DNA of 64,000 bases from an uncultured Sphingomonadaceae bacterium (GTDB lineage: Bacteria > Pseudomonadota > Alphaproteobacteria > Sphingomonadales > Sphingomonadaceae): NCBI GenBank assembly GCA_903871605.1, contig CAIQHF010000001.1:18806-82805 (forward strand). The letters are read 5' to 3'. The notes under the pieces are model-generated. The model did not search any database. It saw only the letters and a program-made list of their open reading frames with translations, and was not told the DNA's origin. Positions 41,969 to 51,773 of the stretch are shown here, piece by piece. How positions within the stretch are numbered: position 1 is the stretch's first letter; each line of letters begins with the position of its first letter. Position numbers and translations under genes: made by a program.

Positions 41969-43024
41969 TCAGTCTTCGCCGCGGGGCTTGGGATTGAGTT
42001 GCCCCCGCCGATACTCGCCCTGGCGCGCGAGCATCCAGCCCGGATATTCCGCGGGCAGGGCGCTGACCGCGTCGAGCGTCGCGAGATCGTCTGCGGTGAG
42101 CACCACCTTCGTCGAGGCGATATTGTCGTCGAGCTGCGCCTTGCGCTTCGCGCCGACGATCACGCTCGTCACCGCGGGCTGGTGCAGCAGCCAGGCGAGC
42201 GCGATCTGCGCGACCGACACCCCCTTGGCCTCGGCGATCGGCCGCATCGCGTCGATCACGGCATAGCCACGTTGCTTGTCGACCGGCGGGAAATCGAAGG
42301 TCGCGCGGCGGCCGTCTCCGCTCTTCTCGTCGTCGCGGCTGTATTTGCCCGAGAGAAAGCCGCCCGCGAGCGGGCTCCACACCATCAGCCCGACCTTTTC
42401 GGAGGTCAGCATCGGGACGACGTCGCGCTCGAGATCGCGCCCGGCGATCGTGTAATAGGCCTGCAGGCTCTCGAAGCGTGCCAGCCCGAGCCGCTCGGAC
42501 GTGCCGAGCGCCTTGGCGATCTGCCAGGCCGCCCAGTTCGACACGCCGATATAGCGGACATGGCCGTGCTGGACGAGCGTATCGAGCGCGCGCAGCGTCT
42601 CCTCGATCGGTGTCGCGGGATCGACGCCGTGGATCTGATAGAGATCGATATGGTCGAGCTGGAGCCGCTTGAGGCTGGCTTTCACCGCGTCGATGATGTG
42701 ATAGCGCGACGCGCCGCGCGAATTGGGGCCCGTGCCCGTCTCGCCAAGGAATTTGGTCGCCAGCACGAACGTATCGCGCGGGAGCCCGAGATTCTTGATC
42801 GCCTGCCCGGTAATCTCCTCCGAGCGGCCACCGCCATAGACGTCGGCGGTATCGATGAAATTGACCCCGGCGTCGGTCGCCGTGCGGAGCAGGTCGTCGG
42901 CCTCGTCCTGCTGGAGGTTGCCGATGCTGCTCCACATCCCCTCGCTGCCGCCGCCGAAGGTCATCGTGCCCAGGCAGAGTTCGGAGACGAAAAGACCGGT
43001 ATTGCCGAGCCGATTGACGCGCAT
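41969..43024 (-). CDS. Aldo/keto reductase
   Basis: 351-residue NADPH-dependent oxidoreductase with a TIM-barrel fold. The catalytic tetrad is visible in order: Asp and Tyr in DTADVYGGGRSEE, Lys in LATKFLGE, His in LYQIHGVDP. The C-terminal nucleotide-binding part reads SVIVGAKRKAQLDDN. It is similar to the YdjG/YajO-type reductases acting on aldehydes and ketones; the true substrate is unknown. It lies downstream of otsA on the same strand with a gap of 117 bases that shows no other feature. Confidence 0.9.
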   Translation of the reverse strand: MRVNRLGNTGLFVSELCLGTMTFGGGSEGMWSSIGNLQQDEADDLLRTATDAGVNFIDTADVYGGGRSEEITGQAIKNLGLPRDTFVLATKFLGETGTGPNSRGASRYHIIDAVKASLKRLQLDHIDLYQIHGVDPATPIEETLRALDTLVQHGHVRYIGVSNWAAWQIAKALGTSERLGLARFESLQAYYTIAGRDLERDVVPMLTSEKVGLMVWSPLAGGFLSGKYSRDDEKSGDGRRATFDFPPVDKQRGYAVIDAMRPIAEAKGVSVAQIALAWLLHQPAVTSVIVGAKRKAQLDDNIASTKVVLTADDLATLDAVSALPAEYPGWMLARQGEYRRGQLNPKPRGED

Positions 43025-43141
43025 GGGGATGCTCCGGTGCTAGGATGACGCGCGAGATACCGCGCGGTACATAAATGGCGCACGGGACACGCCACACAAG
43101 TTGCCCGGGCGGCGAGACGACGCCCTGATGCGGCGATCCGA

Positions 43142-44548
43142 TCAGGCGTCCGCGGACTCGTCGCTGGTCTCGTCCTCGTCCGCGCCGATCAATATGTCGG
43201 TGAAGCGCCGGCGCCACCACAGCACGTCCTCGCGCTCGATCGAATCCATCAGGATGCGCCAGCGTCGCTGCCGCTCGGCCTTGGGCATGGCGAGCGCCAG
43301 CGCGATCGCGTCGGACAGTTCCTCGGCGCTATAGGGATTGACCAGCACCGCCTCCTGCAACTGCAATGCGGCGCCGGCGAAGCGCGACAGGATCAGCACG
43401 CCAGGATCGTCGGGATCCTGGGCGGCGACATATTCCTTGGCGACGAGATTCATGCCGTCACGCAGCGGCGTCACGAAGCCGACGCGCGCGGCGCGGTAGA
43501 TCCCGGCGAGCACCGGGCGCGGGAAGCCCTGATTGACGTAGCGGATCGGTACCCAGTCGATATCGGCATAGGCACCGTTGATCCGCCCCGACAGGCTCTC
43601 GAGCTGCGCGCGGATATGCTGGTAGCTGCCGACCTCGCCGCGCGACGGGGGGGCGATCTGGAGCAGGAAGACCTCCTTGCGCTGCTCGGGATGGTCGATC
43701 AGGAACCGCTCGTAGCCGAGGAACCGCTCCTCGAGCCCCTTGGAATAATCGAGCCGGTCGACGCCGATGATCAGATCGCGGCCATCCGCGCTGTCGCGGA
43801 TGCGGCGATAGGTGAGCCGCGCGGTGGGGCTGGCGGCGGCGGCGACGAACTCCTTGGTATCGATCCCGATCGGGCAGGCGATCGCGATGACGTTGCGATC
43901 GCCGAGGCGGATCGCGCCGTCGTCGCCGAGCACGGCACCCATCTCGTTGACCGCATAATCGCGGAATGCGTCGAGCCAGTCCTCGGTATGGAAGCCGATC
44001 ACGTCATAGGCGAACAGGGTGGCGACCAGCTCGGCGGCCTGCGGGAGCGAGGAGAGCAGGTTGCGCGGCGGCCAGGGAATGTGGAGGAAGAACCCCATCC
44101 GGTTCTCGCAGCCGCGCTGGCGCAGCTCCTGGCCGAGCGGGATCATGTGGTAATCCTGCACCCAGATGACGTCGTCGCCCTCGATCAGCGGGCGCACCGT
44201 ATCGGCGAAGCGCTCGTTGACGCGCTGATAGCCGTCGGCGAACCCGCGCTCGAACTCGGCGAGATCGATCCGGTAGTGGAAGAGCGGCCACAGCGTGCGG
44301 TTGGCGTAGCCGTTATAATATTCGTCGATATCCTGCTCTTCGAGGTCGACCGTCGCGGTAGTGACGCCCTCGTTACGCTGGAAGTTGATGTTGCCGGTGA
44401 ACTCGTCGGTCCGCTCGCCCGACCAGCCGAACCACAGCCCCTTATATTCGCGCAGCGCCGCCTGGAAGGCGACCGCAAGGCCGCCCTGCGCGCCGCCCTG
44501 CGCGCTCGGCGCGGAGACGCGATTGGAGATGACGATCAGCCGGCTCAC
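43142..44548 (-). CDS. otsA: Trehalose-6-phosphate synthase
   Basis: 468-residue GT20 glycosyltransferase that makes trehalose-6-phosphate from UDP-glucose and glucose-6-phosphate. The N-terminal [22 protein letters not shown] loop binds the donor. [29 protein letters not shown] and [18 protein letters not shown] are further family signatures. The C-terminus adds an acidic tail. It is the last gene of the operon otsB-GH15-otsA, ten bases after the GH15 gene. Trehalose protects against osmotic and desiccation stress. Confidence 0.95.
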   Translation of the reverse strand: MSRLIVISNRVSAPSAQGGAQGGLAVAFQAALREYKGLWFGWSGERTDEFTGNINFQRNEGVTTATVDLEEQDIDEYYNGYANRTLWPLFHYRIDLAEFERGFADGYQRVNERFADTVRPLIEGDDVIWVQDYHMIPLGQELRQRGCENRMGFFLHIPWPPRNLLSSLPQAAELVATLFAYDVIGFHTEDWLDAFRDYAVNEMGAVLGDDGAIRLGDRNVIAIACPIGIDTKEFVAAAASPTARLTYRRIRDSADGRDLIIGVDRLDYSKGLEERFLGYERFLIDHPEQRKEVFLLQIAPPSRGEVGSYQHIRAQLESLSGRINGAYADIDWVPIRYVNQGFPRPVLAGIYRAARVGFVTPLRDGMNLVAKEYVAAQDPDDPGVLILSRFAGAALQLQEAVLVNPYSAEELSDAIALALAMPKAERQRRWRILMDSIEREDVLWWRRRFTDILIGADEDETSDESADA

Positions 44549-44558
44549 CGCATCGGCC

Positions 44559-46355
44559 TCACCGGATCGAGGTCCACGGCTTGGAGAGCATCACCGCGCA
44601 ATTGATCATGCCGACCAGCGAATAGGTCTGCGGATAATTGCCCCACAGCTCGTTGGTCGCCGGATCGATATCCTCCGACAGCAGACCAGCCGTGGTCCGG
44701 CGTTTCAGCATTTCTTCGAACAATGCGCGCGCATCCTCTGTTCGCCCCGTCTGGTGCAACGCTTCGATCAGCCAGAAGGTGCAGACGTTGAACGCCGAGC
44801 TCGGTTTGCCGAAATCATCCTCGCTGTCGTAGCGCAGCATGTCGGTGCCGCGGCGCAAGCCCGTCTCCAGCGCGTAGAGCGTCGCGCGGTAGCGGCGATC
44901 CTGCGGGCTCAGGAAGCGCAGGTCGAGCAGCTGGATCAGGCTGGCGTCGAGATCGTCGCCCGCAAAGGTGGCGGAAAGACGCTGCGTGTCGGTGCGCCAT
45001 GCCTTCTCGACGATCACCGCGTGCATCTGGTCGGCCCGGTCCTGCCAAAAGGCGGCGCGGGCCTCGAGGCCGAGCTTGTGCGCGGCGTTGGCGAGGCGGT
45101 CGCACGCCGCCCAGCACATCGCGGCCGAATAGGTGTGGACCGATTGCCGCGTGCGCAGCTCCCACAGCCCCGCATCGGGCTTGTCGTAGACGTCCCAGGC
45201 GAGATCGCCGATCGCCTCGAGCGCGGTGAAGTCCTCGACGCCTGCCATGCGGAACAGGCGCTGGTCGAAGAAGGCCTGGACGTTGCACAGCACGATCTGG
45301 CCATAGGCGTCGTGCTGGATCTGCTCATAGGCCTGATTGCCGACGCGCACCGGCCCCATGCCACGATAGCCGGGCAGGCCGTCGGCGATGCTCTCCTCGA
45401 GCTTCTGTTCACCGAGCACGCCGTAGAGCGGCTGGATATGCCCGCTACGCGCGCCCTCGACGATGTTGCGCAGATAACCGAGATAGGATTCGAGCACGTC
45501 GAGCGCGCCCAGCCGATTGAGCGCCTGGACGGTATAATAGGCGTCGCGGATCCAGCAGTAGCGATAGTCCCAGTTGCGGCCCGAACCCGCATGTTCGGGG
45601 ATCGAGGTGGTGAGCGCAGCGACGATCGCGCCGGTCTCCTCATGCTGGCACAGCTTGAGCGTGATCGCCGAGCGGATCACGACATCCTGCCATTCGAACG
45701 GGGTGGCGAGCCCGCGCACCCAGGCCTGCCACTCGACCTTGGTGTCGTGGAGCATCCGCGTCAGCGCGGGCTCGAGGCTGGTCGAGAAGCTCTCGTCGGG
45801 GCCGAGGAAGAAGTGCAGCGGCCGCTCGACGCGGAACAGCCGCTCTTCCTGGACATAGCCGACCGGCGCGTCGGTCGAGAGCCGCACCGTGCCGCTGTCG
45901 AGGCCGTAGCGGATATGGTGCGATCCCGCGGTCGTCGCGACGTCGCTGATCCCCCAGCCGCGGGTCGGGCGCAGCCTTATGCGGATGCGCGGGCTTCCCG
46001 AGACGGGGCGCACGATCCGCGCAAAGGCGACCGGGCGGTAGGTACGCTCATTATTGGTGTAGCGCGGGCAGAAATCGATCACCTCGATCGCGTTGCCCGC
46101 CGCATCCTCATGGCAGGTGACCAGGATCGGCGTATTGCGGACATAGGCCTGTTCGGTCGCGACGCACCCGTCGAGATCGATCGCCCACAGCCCGGCGGCA
46201 TCATCCTCGCCCGGCTCGACGCCCGAGAGCAGCGAGGAGAAGACGGGCTCGCCATCGACTCGCGGCAGGCAGCCCCACACCATGTGGCCCGCGCGATCGA
46301 TCAGTGCGGAGACCTGGCAATTGCCGATCGGCCAAAGGTCGAGATTGGTCGTCAT
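44559..46355 (-). CDS. GH15 family glucoamylase/trehalase-like hydrolase
   Basis: 598-residue glycoside hydrolase with the (alpha/alpha)6 barrel of family GH15: an N-terminal beta domain beginning LWPIGNCQVSALIDRAGHMVWGCLP, then HAGSGRNWDYRYCWIRDAYY and the general-base Glu region LLSEDIDPATNELWGNYPQ. Bacterial GH15 members at trehalose loci often act as trehalases, so synthesis and hydrolysis genes would share one transcript. Glucoamylase activity on maltose-like sugars is the alternative. No signal peptide, so cytoplasmic. ATG overlaps the otsB stop by four bases. Confidence 0.92.
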   Translation of the reverse strand: MTTNLDLWPIGNCQVSALIDRAGHMVWGCLPRVDGEPVFSSLLSGVEPGEDDAAGLWAIDLDGCVATEQAYVRNTPILVTCHEDAAGNAIEVIDFCPRYTNNERTYRPVAFARIVRPVSGSPRIRIRLRPTRGWGISDVATTAGSHHIRYGLDSGTVRLSTDAPVGYVQEERLFRVERPLHFFLGPDESFSTSLEPALTRMLHDTKVEWQAWVRGLATPFEWQDVVIRSAITLKLCQHEETGAIVAALTTSIPEHAGSGRNWDYRYCWIRDAYYTVQALNRLGALDVLESYLGYLRNIVEGARSGHIQPLYGVLGEQKLEESIADGLPGYRGMGPVRVGNQAYEQIQHDAYGQIVLCNVQAFFDQRLFRMAGVEDFTALEAIGDLAWDVYDKPDAGLWELRTRQSVHTYSAAMCWAACDRLANAAHKLGLEARAAFWQDRADQMHAVIVEKAWRTDTQRLSATFAGDDLDASLIQLLDLRFLSPQDRRYRATLYALETGLRRGTDMLRYDSEDDFGKPSSAFNVCTFWLIEALHQTGRTEDARALFEEMLKRRTTAGLLSEDIDPATNELWGNYPQTYSLVGMINCAVMLSKPWTSIR

Positions 46356-47122
46356 GCCGATTCTCCTGCGATGCGGCCCAGCCAGCGGTGGACGGCGGTG
46401 ACGTCTGCCAGACGGTAATGCGCGGCGGTGATGGGCGTCGCGCCGACCTGCACGCCCCAGCCGCCGAGCGCGGCGGCGGCAACGAAGCCGGCTTCGTCGG
46501 TGACGTCGTCGCCGAGAAATATGGGCGTGGTGCCGGCCATCGCCCGATCGGCCATGAAGCGCCGCACCGCATCGCCCTTGTCGGCGCCAGGCAGGCGGAC
46601 CTCGCAGACCATCTTGCCGCGCTGGAGGCTGAGGCCGTGCGCCTGCGCCATCGCTTGGGCGAGCGCGTCGCATTCAGGGCCGGCATCGGGGGCACCGCGA
46701 TAGTGCAGCGCGGCGCCGAAGGGCTTTTCCTCGACGACGACGCCGGGGTGGGATCGGGCGAGCGCTGCGAAGCCATCGAGCACCGCGCCGAGCGCCTCGG
46801 GTCGCGCCGGTGACTCGCTGCGACCGTCGGTCCAGCGCAGTTCGAGGCCGTGGCTGCCGGCGATCGCGAAGGGGGGCTGGCAGTCGGCGGCATGAAGAAA
46901 GGCGACGATCTCGCCCGCCGTCCGGCCGCTCACGACCGCGAGACGCCCGTCGAGCCGCTCTGCGAGCCGTCGTACGAGGTCGCGAAGGCGGTCGTCGACG
47001 ACGATCGCGTCGGGGCGCTCGGCGATCTCGACCAGCGTGCCGTCGAAATCGAGGAACAGGCTGATCGCGCCCGACGCGGGCTCGGGCGGCGGGCTCAGCG
47101 GGGCGGGGGCGGCGTCGTGCAT
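46352..47122 (-). CDS. otsB: Trehalose-6-phosphate phosphatase
   Basis: 256-residue HAD phosphatase. Motif I is FLDFDGTL with Asp25 and Asp27. The other HAD motifs are VVSGRTAGEI, Lys in PGADKGDAVRR, and GDDVTDEAGF. It removes phosphate from trehalose-6-phosphate made by OtsA. It is first in the operon otsB-GH15-otsA and divergent from an MHS permease (159 bases between starts). I looked for the general-stress sigma (EcfG) promoter pattern in that gap and did not find a convincing one. Confidence 0.94.
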   Translation of the reverse strand: MHDAAPAPLSPPPEPASGAISLFLDFDGTLVEIAERPDAIVVDDRLRDLVRRLAERLDGRLAVVSGRTAGEIVAFLHAADCQPPFAIAGSHGLELRWTDGRSESPARPEALGAVLDGFAALARSHPGVVVEEKPFGAALHYRGAPDAGPECDALAQAMAQAHGLSLQRGKMVCEVRLPGADKGDAVRRFMADRAMAGTTPIFLGDDVTDEAGFVAAAALGGWGVQVGATPITAAHYRLADVTAVHRWLGRIAGESA

Positions 47123-47281
47123 CGCGGTGCGATAGGACGGCGCGGCGCGATGAGCAACGCATGGCGGCCGATCGTTTCGGCTGCACACGCTTTTCGCCGT
47201 CGCGGCGGCGCGTCTCGTGCGGCCGGCTTCCCGTGATCCGTCAAACCGCTTAGTAAGGCGCGATACGGGGACGAGGGGCAG

Positions 47282-48880
47282 ATGGTGGCAGCGACGGGCG
47301 AGATCGGCGACGGATCCAAGATCGGGGCGGCGCGCGCCCGGCTCGTCATCGCGGCCTCCTCGGTCGGGACGATCTTCGAATGGTACGACTTCTTCATCTA
47401 CGGCACTTTGGCGCCGATCATCGGGCGGCTTTTTTTCCCGTCGGGCAATGAGACCGCGCAGTTCCTCGCCGCGCTCGCCTCGTTCGGCGTCGGCTTCGGG
47501 GTGCGGCCGTTCGGTGCGCTGCTGTTCGGCTATCTGGGCGACCGTCTCGGGCGCAAATACACGTTCCTCGCGACCGTCGCGCTGATGGGGCTGGCGACCG
47601 CGGGCGTCGGCCTGGTGCCGACCTATGACCGGCTCGGCATCGGCGCGCCGGTCATCCTGATCGCGCTGCGCTGCCTGCAGGGGCTGGCGCTCGGCGGCGA
47701 ATATGGCGGTGCCACCACCTATGTCGCCGAGCATGCCCCGCGCGGCAAACGCGGCTTCTACACGAGCTTCATCCAGGCGAGCGTGATCGGCGGCTTCCTG
47801 CTCAGCCTCGTCGTCGTGCTGACCGCGCAGTCGCTGGTCAGCAAGGCCGAGTGGGACCAGTGGGCGTGGCGGATTCCCTTCCTCTTCTCGCTGGTGCTGC
47901 TCGTCGTCTCGCTGTGGATGCGGCTCAAGCTCCACGAGAGCCCGGTGTTCAAGGCGATGAAGCTGGCCGGCCGGGTCTCGTCCAATCCGCTGCGCGAGGC
48001 GTTCTCGACGCGCGAGAACGTCAAGCTGCTCGTCGTCACGCTGCTCGGCATCGCAGCGGGGCTGACGGTGATCTGGTATACCGCGCAATTCGGCGCGCTC
48101 TACTTCCTCCAGAACGCGCAGCGCCTCGACGATACCTGGACGCGCGTGCTGATCGGGATCGGCGCGGTGATCAGCCTGGGATGGTTCATCCTGTTCGGGT
48201 CGCTGAGCGACCGGATCGGGCGCAAGCCGTCGATCGTGATGGGCTATGCGCTGACGCTGATCCTCGTCTTCCCGCTGTTCCACCTGATGGCGGCGGGCGC
48301 CAATCCGGGTCTGACGGAAGCGGCGCGGCGGTCGCCGGTGATCGTCTCGGGCCCCGACTGCCGCTATAATCCGTTCGCGATGAGCGGCCAGAAGACCGAA
48401 TGCGCGCAGATCCTCGATCATCTCGCGAGCAAGGGCGTGATCTACACCAAGGCGACCACGCCCGGGGTCGCCATCTCGGTCGGCGGACGCGCGATCACCG
48501 ATCATTCGCCCGCGGCGATCGACCGGGCGCTCAGCGCGGGCGGCTGGTCGATCAAGAAGGTCAAGCCGACGCTGCGCGGCGCGATCCTGATCGTGGTCGG
48601 CGTGGTCGTGCTGGGGATGCTGTCGGGGATGACCTACGGGCCCGTCGCGGCGCTTCTCGCCGAGTTGTTTCCCGCGCGCATCCGCTATTCGTCGATGTCG
48701 ATCCCCTATCACATCGGCACGGGCTATTTCGGCGGGTTCCTGCCGTTCATCAGCCAGTATATCGTCGCGCGCACGGGCAATCCCTTCGCCGGCCTGTGGT
48801 ACACCTTCGCGGTCGTCGCGATGGCGCTGGTGGTGACGATCTTCTGGGTTCCCGAAACGCTCGGGCGCGATCTCGACTAG
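47282..48880 (+). CDS. MHS-family major facilitator permease with a large loop insertion
   Basis: 532-residue inner-membrane symporter of the metabolite:H+ symporter group. Signatures are IFEWYDFFIYGTLAPIIG at the start, FGVGFGVRPFGALLFGYLGDRLGRK after helix 2, GLALGGEYGGATTYVAEHAPRG, and the repeat LFGSLSDRIGRKPSIVMG. About 90 extra residues (roughly 345-430, with two Cys in GPDCRYNPFAMSGQKTECAQ) separate the helices of the second half and probably form an external domain. Substrates in this group include proline, citrate and ketoglutarate; none is assigned. ATG at 47282 follows GACGAGGGG. Confidence 0.9.
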   Translation: MVAATGEIGDGSKIGAARARLVIAASSVGTIFEWYDFFIYGTLAPIIGRLFFPSGNETAQFLAALASFGVGFGVRPFGALLFGYLGDRLGRKYTFLATVALMGLATAGVGLVPTYDRLGIGAPVILIALRCLQGLALGGEYGGATTYVAEHAPRGKRGFYTSFIQASVIGGFLLSLVVVLTAQSLVSKAEWDQWAWRIPFLFSLVLLVVSLWMRLKLHESPVFKAMKLAGRVSSNPLREAFSTRENVKLLVVTLLGIAAGLTVIWYTAQFGALYFLQNAQRLDDTWTRVLIGIGAVISLGWFILFGSLSDRIGRKPSIVMGYALTLILVFPLFHLMAAGANPGLTEAARRSPVIVSGPDCRYNPFAMSGQKTECAQILDHLASKGVIYTKATTPGVAISVGGRAITDHSPAAIDRALSAGGWSIKKVKPTLRGAILIVVGVVVLGMLSGMTYGPVAALLAELFPARIRYSSMSIPYHIGTGYFGGFLPFISQYIVARTGNPFAGLWYTFAVVAMALVVTIFWVPETLGRDLD

Positions 48881-49065
48881 GACGATCGCGCATCGATCGA
48901 ACATGCCGAATTCCACGTGACGCCTGCGCGGCGTCGCGGGCCGCGGCGCGGGTGGCGCGACGCGGCAAGCTCGCCACCGCGCCGGCGCGGTGGCGAGCGA
49001 CCTCCCATGTCGATCCGGAGCAGCCCGTCTCGACGCGCGCGCATCCGCCCGCTATCGCGCCCCCG

Positions 49066-50109
49066 GTGTCCACGCTTGCCCCGCCCGCCCTGCGCCTGAC
49101 GATCGATGGCGACGCGCTCGCCGCGAACTGGCGCTGGCTGCGCGACCGGGGCGGTGCGGCCGCCTGCGGCGCGGCGGTCAAGGCCGACGGCTATGGCCTG
49201 GGTGCAGGCGAGGCGGCGGCGCGGCTCGCGCGCGAAGGGTGCCGGGATTTCTTCGTGTCGAGCTGGGCCGAGGCCGCGGCATTGGCGCCGCTGCCTGCGC
49301 AGGATTGCGCGCTGTCCGTGCTGCACGGCGTTCGCGAGGCCGACATGGCGGCGGCGCTCTCGGGCATGGCGCGGCCGGTGCTCAACTCCGCCGCGCAGGT
49401 CGCGCGCTGGAAGGCGGCGGGCGGCGGCGCTTGCGACGTCATGATCGACACCGGGATCAACCGGCTCGGGCTCCGCCTCGACGAGATCGCGGTGCTCGAC
49501 GGGCTCATGATCGAGACGCTGATGAGCCATCTGGCGTGCGCGGACGAAGCCGGCCACCGGCTCAACGACACGCAGCGCGCGCGCTTCGCCGAGATCGTGG
49601 CGCAGGTGCCCGCGCGCCGCGCCAGCCTCGCCAATTCGGCGGCGCTGTGCATCGGCGCGGACTATGCCTTCGATCTGACGCGGCCCGGGCTGGCGCTTTA
49701 TGGCGGGATACCGCGTATCGAGGCGGAGGGGCGGATCCGCCCGGTCGCACGGGTGGAAGCCGAGGTGATCCAGCTCCGCCGCGTCGATGCCGGCGATACC
49801 GTCGGCTACGGCGCGACGTGGGTGGCAGCGCGCGAGTCGCGCATCGCGATCCTCAACGTCGGCTATGCGGACGGCTATCCGTGCGGTTTTTCCAATGCGG
49901 GGCGCGTGCGCGCGGGCGATCGCTGGCTCCCGGTGGTCGGCCGCATCTCGATGGACCTCGTTGCGGTCGATGCGAGCGATGCCCCCGTCGCCGAAGGCGA
50001 CTGGCTGGCGCTCGATCCCGATCTCGCCGATGCCGCGCGTCGTTCGGGTGCATCGCAATATGAGTTGCTGACAGGCCTCGGCCGCCGCTATCAGCGCCGC
50101 TGGACATGA
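49066..50109 (+). CDS. alr: Alanine racemase
   Basis: 347-residue PLP enzyme that makes D-alanine for peptidoglycan. The PLP lysine is Lys39 in AAVKADGYGLGA, the second catalytic Tyr is in DTVGYGATWVA, and the substrate-site region reads VVGRISMDLVAVD. Length is slightly under the usual 360. The start is GTG 49066, the only start codon close to the conserved beginning LRLTIDGDALAANW; no Shine-Dalgarno is visible, so the start is less sure. The stop overlaps the mlaE start by four bases. The 185 bases before it hold no other gene. Confidence 0.92.
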   Translation: MSTLAPPALRLTIDGDALAANWRWLRDRGGAAACGAAVKADGYGLGAGEAAARLAREGCRDFFVSSWAEAAALAPLPAQDCALSVLHGVREADMAAALSGMARPVLNSAAQVARWKAAGGGACDVMIDTGINRLGLRLDEIAVLDGLMIETLMSHLACADEAGHRLNDTQRARFAEIVAQVPARRASLANSAALCIGADYAFDLTRPGLALYGGIPRIEAEGRIRPVARVEAEVIQLRRVDAGDTVGYGATWVAARESRIAILNVGYADGYPCGFSNAGRVRAGDRWLPVVGRISMDLVAVDASDAPVAEGDWLALDPDLADAARRSGASQYELLTGLGRRYQRRWT

Positions 50110-50903
50110 CCGAAAGCCTCCCTGCCTCGATCCTCAGCGCGTTCGCCGCGATCGGACGCCCCGCCATTGCGATGTTCGCGATGATCGGGCGCATCGCCGT
50201 GTTCGCGTTCACCGCGCTGGTACGCGCGGTGACGCCGCCTTTCTATCCGGCGCGCTTCGGCACGCAGCTGATGGAGATCGGCTGGTACTCGCTGCCTGTC
50301 GTCGGGCTGACCGCGATCTTTACCGGATCGGCGCTCGCCCAGCAGATCTACACCGGCGGCTCGCGCTTCGATGCCTCCGCGACGGTGCCGGCGATCGTCG
50401 TCTTCGGCATGGTGCGCGAACTCGGGCCGGTGCTCGTCGGGCTGATGGTCGCCGGGCGCGTCGCCTCGGCGATGGCCGCCGAACTGGGCACGATGCGCGT
50501 GACCGAGCAGCTCGACGCCCTGACCACGCTGCGTACCGATGCGTTCCGCTATCTGATCGTTCCGCGCATGGCGGCGTCGGTGATCGCGCTTCCGATCATG
50601 GTGCTGATCGCCAATTCGATCGGGATCATGGGCGGCTTTCTGCTCGCCATCTACAAGCTCGGCTTCAATCCCGCCTCCTATCTGGCGACGACGCGCAAGT
50701 TCCTGCAGAGCGACGACATCTGGATGGCGGTGGTCAAGGCCGCAGTGTTTGGGTTCATCATCGGTCTGATGGGCTGCTACAATGGCAGCCGGACATCGGG
50801 TGGCGCCGCGGGCGTCGGCAAGGCGACCACCGATGCGGTGGTGTCCGCCTTCATCCTGATCCTGTTTTCGGATCTGCTGATCACCATCCTGGCGCTGAAA
50901 TGA
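50106..50903 (+). CDS. mlaE: ABC transporter permease MlaE
   Basis: 265-residue permease of the Mla phospholipid transport system, which moves lipids between the outer and inner membranes. The family core is present: IGWYSLPVVGLTAIFTGSALAQQ, ELGPVLVGLMVAGRVASAMAAELGTMRVTEQLDAL and FFGFIIGLMGCYNG-like VFGFIIGLMGCYNG. About five membrane helices. Coupled to alr upstream and mlaF downstream by four-base overlaps. The periplasmic MlaD partner is not in the window, so it must be encoded elsewhere. Confidence 0.92.
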   Translation: MTESLPASILSAFAAIGRPAIAMFAMIGRIAVFAFTALVRAVTPPFYPARFGTQLMEIGWYSLPVVGLTAIFTGSALAQQIYTGGSRFDASATVPAIVVFGMVRELGPVLVGLMVAGRVASAMAAELGTMRVTEQLDALTTLRTDAFRYLIVPRMAASVIALPIMVLIANSIGIMGGFLLAIYKLGFNPASYLATTRKFLQSDDIWMAVVKAAVFGFIIGLMGCYNGSRTSGGAAGVGKATTDAVVSAFILILFSDLLITILALK

Positions 50904-51670
50904 TGGCGGTCGCGAAGGGCACGCCCAAGATCAAGCTGACCGAGGTGGTCAAACGGTTCGGCGACAACAGCGTGCTGGACGGCGTCAACCTGTCGGTCGA
51001 ACCGGGCGAATCGGTCGCGATCATCGGCGGCTCGGGCACCGGCAAGTCGGTGACGCTCAAATGCATCCTCGGGCTGCTCACCCCCGACAGCGGCTCGGTG
51101 ACGGTCGACGGCGAGGAGGTGGTCGGCGCGCGATCGCGCGAGATGAGCCGGATCCGCACCAAGTTCGGCATGTTGTTCCAGGGCGGCGCGCTGTTCGATT
51201 CGATGCCGGTATGGCGCAACGTCACCTTCGGGCTGACGCAAGGACGCATGACCGATGCCGCGCACATGCGCCGCGTCGCCGAGGAGAATCTCGAGCGCGT
51301 CGGGTTGAGCCGCGATATCCTCAACCTGCGCCCCAACGAGCTTTCCGGTGGCATGCAGAAGCGCGTCGCGCTCGCCCGCGCGATCGCGCCGAGGCCCGAG
51401 ATCATCTTCTTCGACGAGCCGACCACCGGCCTCGATCCGATCCGCGCCGACATGATCAACGATCTGATCACCAGCCTCGTCGAGGATCTCGGCGTCACCG
51501 CGCTCACGATCACGCACGACATGGTCTCGGCACGCAAGATCGCGAACCGCGTGGCGATGCTCTATAATGGCCGGATCATCTGGCACGGGCCTCGCGACCG
51601 CCTCTACGACAGCGGAAATCCCTATGTGGACCAGTTCGTCCAGGGTCGCGCAGACGGGCCAATCCGTTAA
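50900..51670 (+). CDS. mlaF: ABC transporter ATP-binding protein MlaF
   Basis: 256-residue ATPase that drives MlaE. The Walker A GGSGTGKS is at about residues 43-50, the ABC signature LSGGMQKR follows, then Walker B IIFFDEPTTGLDP and the switch His in LTITHDM. The QGGALFDSMPVWRNVTF segment is specific to the MlaF group. ATGA overlap with mlaE. The product ends 103 bases before the next gene, and no clear terminator is seen there. Confidence 0.94.
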   Translation: MMAVAKGTPKIKLTEVVKRFGDNSVLDGVNLSVEPGESVAIIGGSGTGKSVTLKCILGLLTPDSGSVTVDGEEVVGARSREMSRIRTKFGMLFQGGALFDSMPVWRNVTFGLTQGRMTDAAHMRRVAEENLERVGLSRDILNLRPNELSGGMQKRVALARAIAPRPEIIFFDEPTTGLDPIRADMINDLITSLVEDLGVTALTITHDMVSARKIANRVAMLYNGRIIWHGPRDRLYDSGNPYVDQFVQGRADGPIR

Positions 51671-51773
51671 AAATCTTCGGTTTTGCTGCTCCAGATCAGT
51701 TTCCCGCCGGAACCCCGTGATCCCGCCCACCGTTCTTTGCGCAACGGTTCTACGACATCGACAGGCGGACAGG

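Noticed and set aside
47123..47281. An EcfG-type general stress promoter (GGAAC, 16-17 bases, CGTT) before otsB
   Set aside because: The closest strings (GGAAG and GAAAC) lack a CGTT at the required distance on the minus strand.
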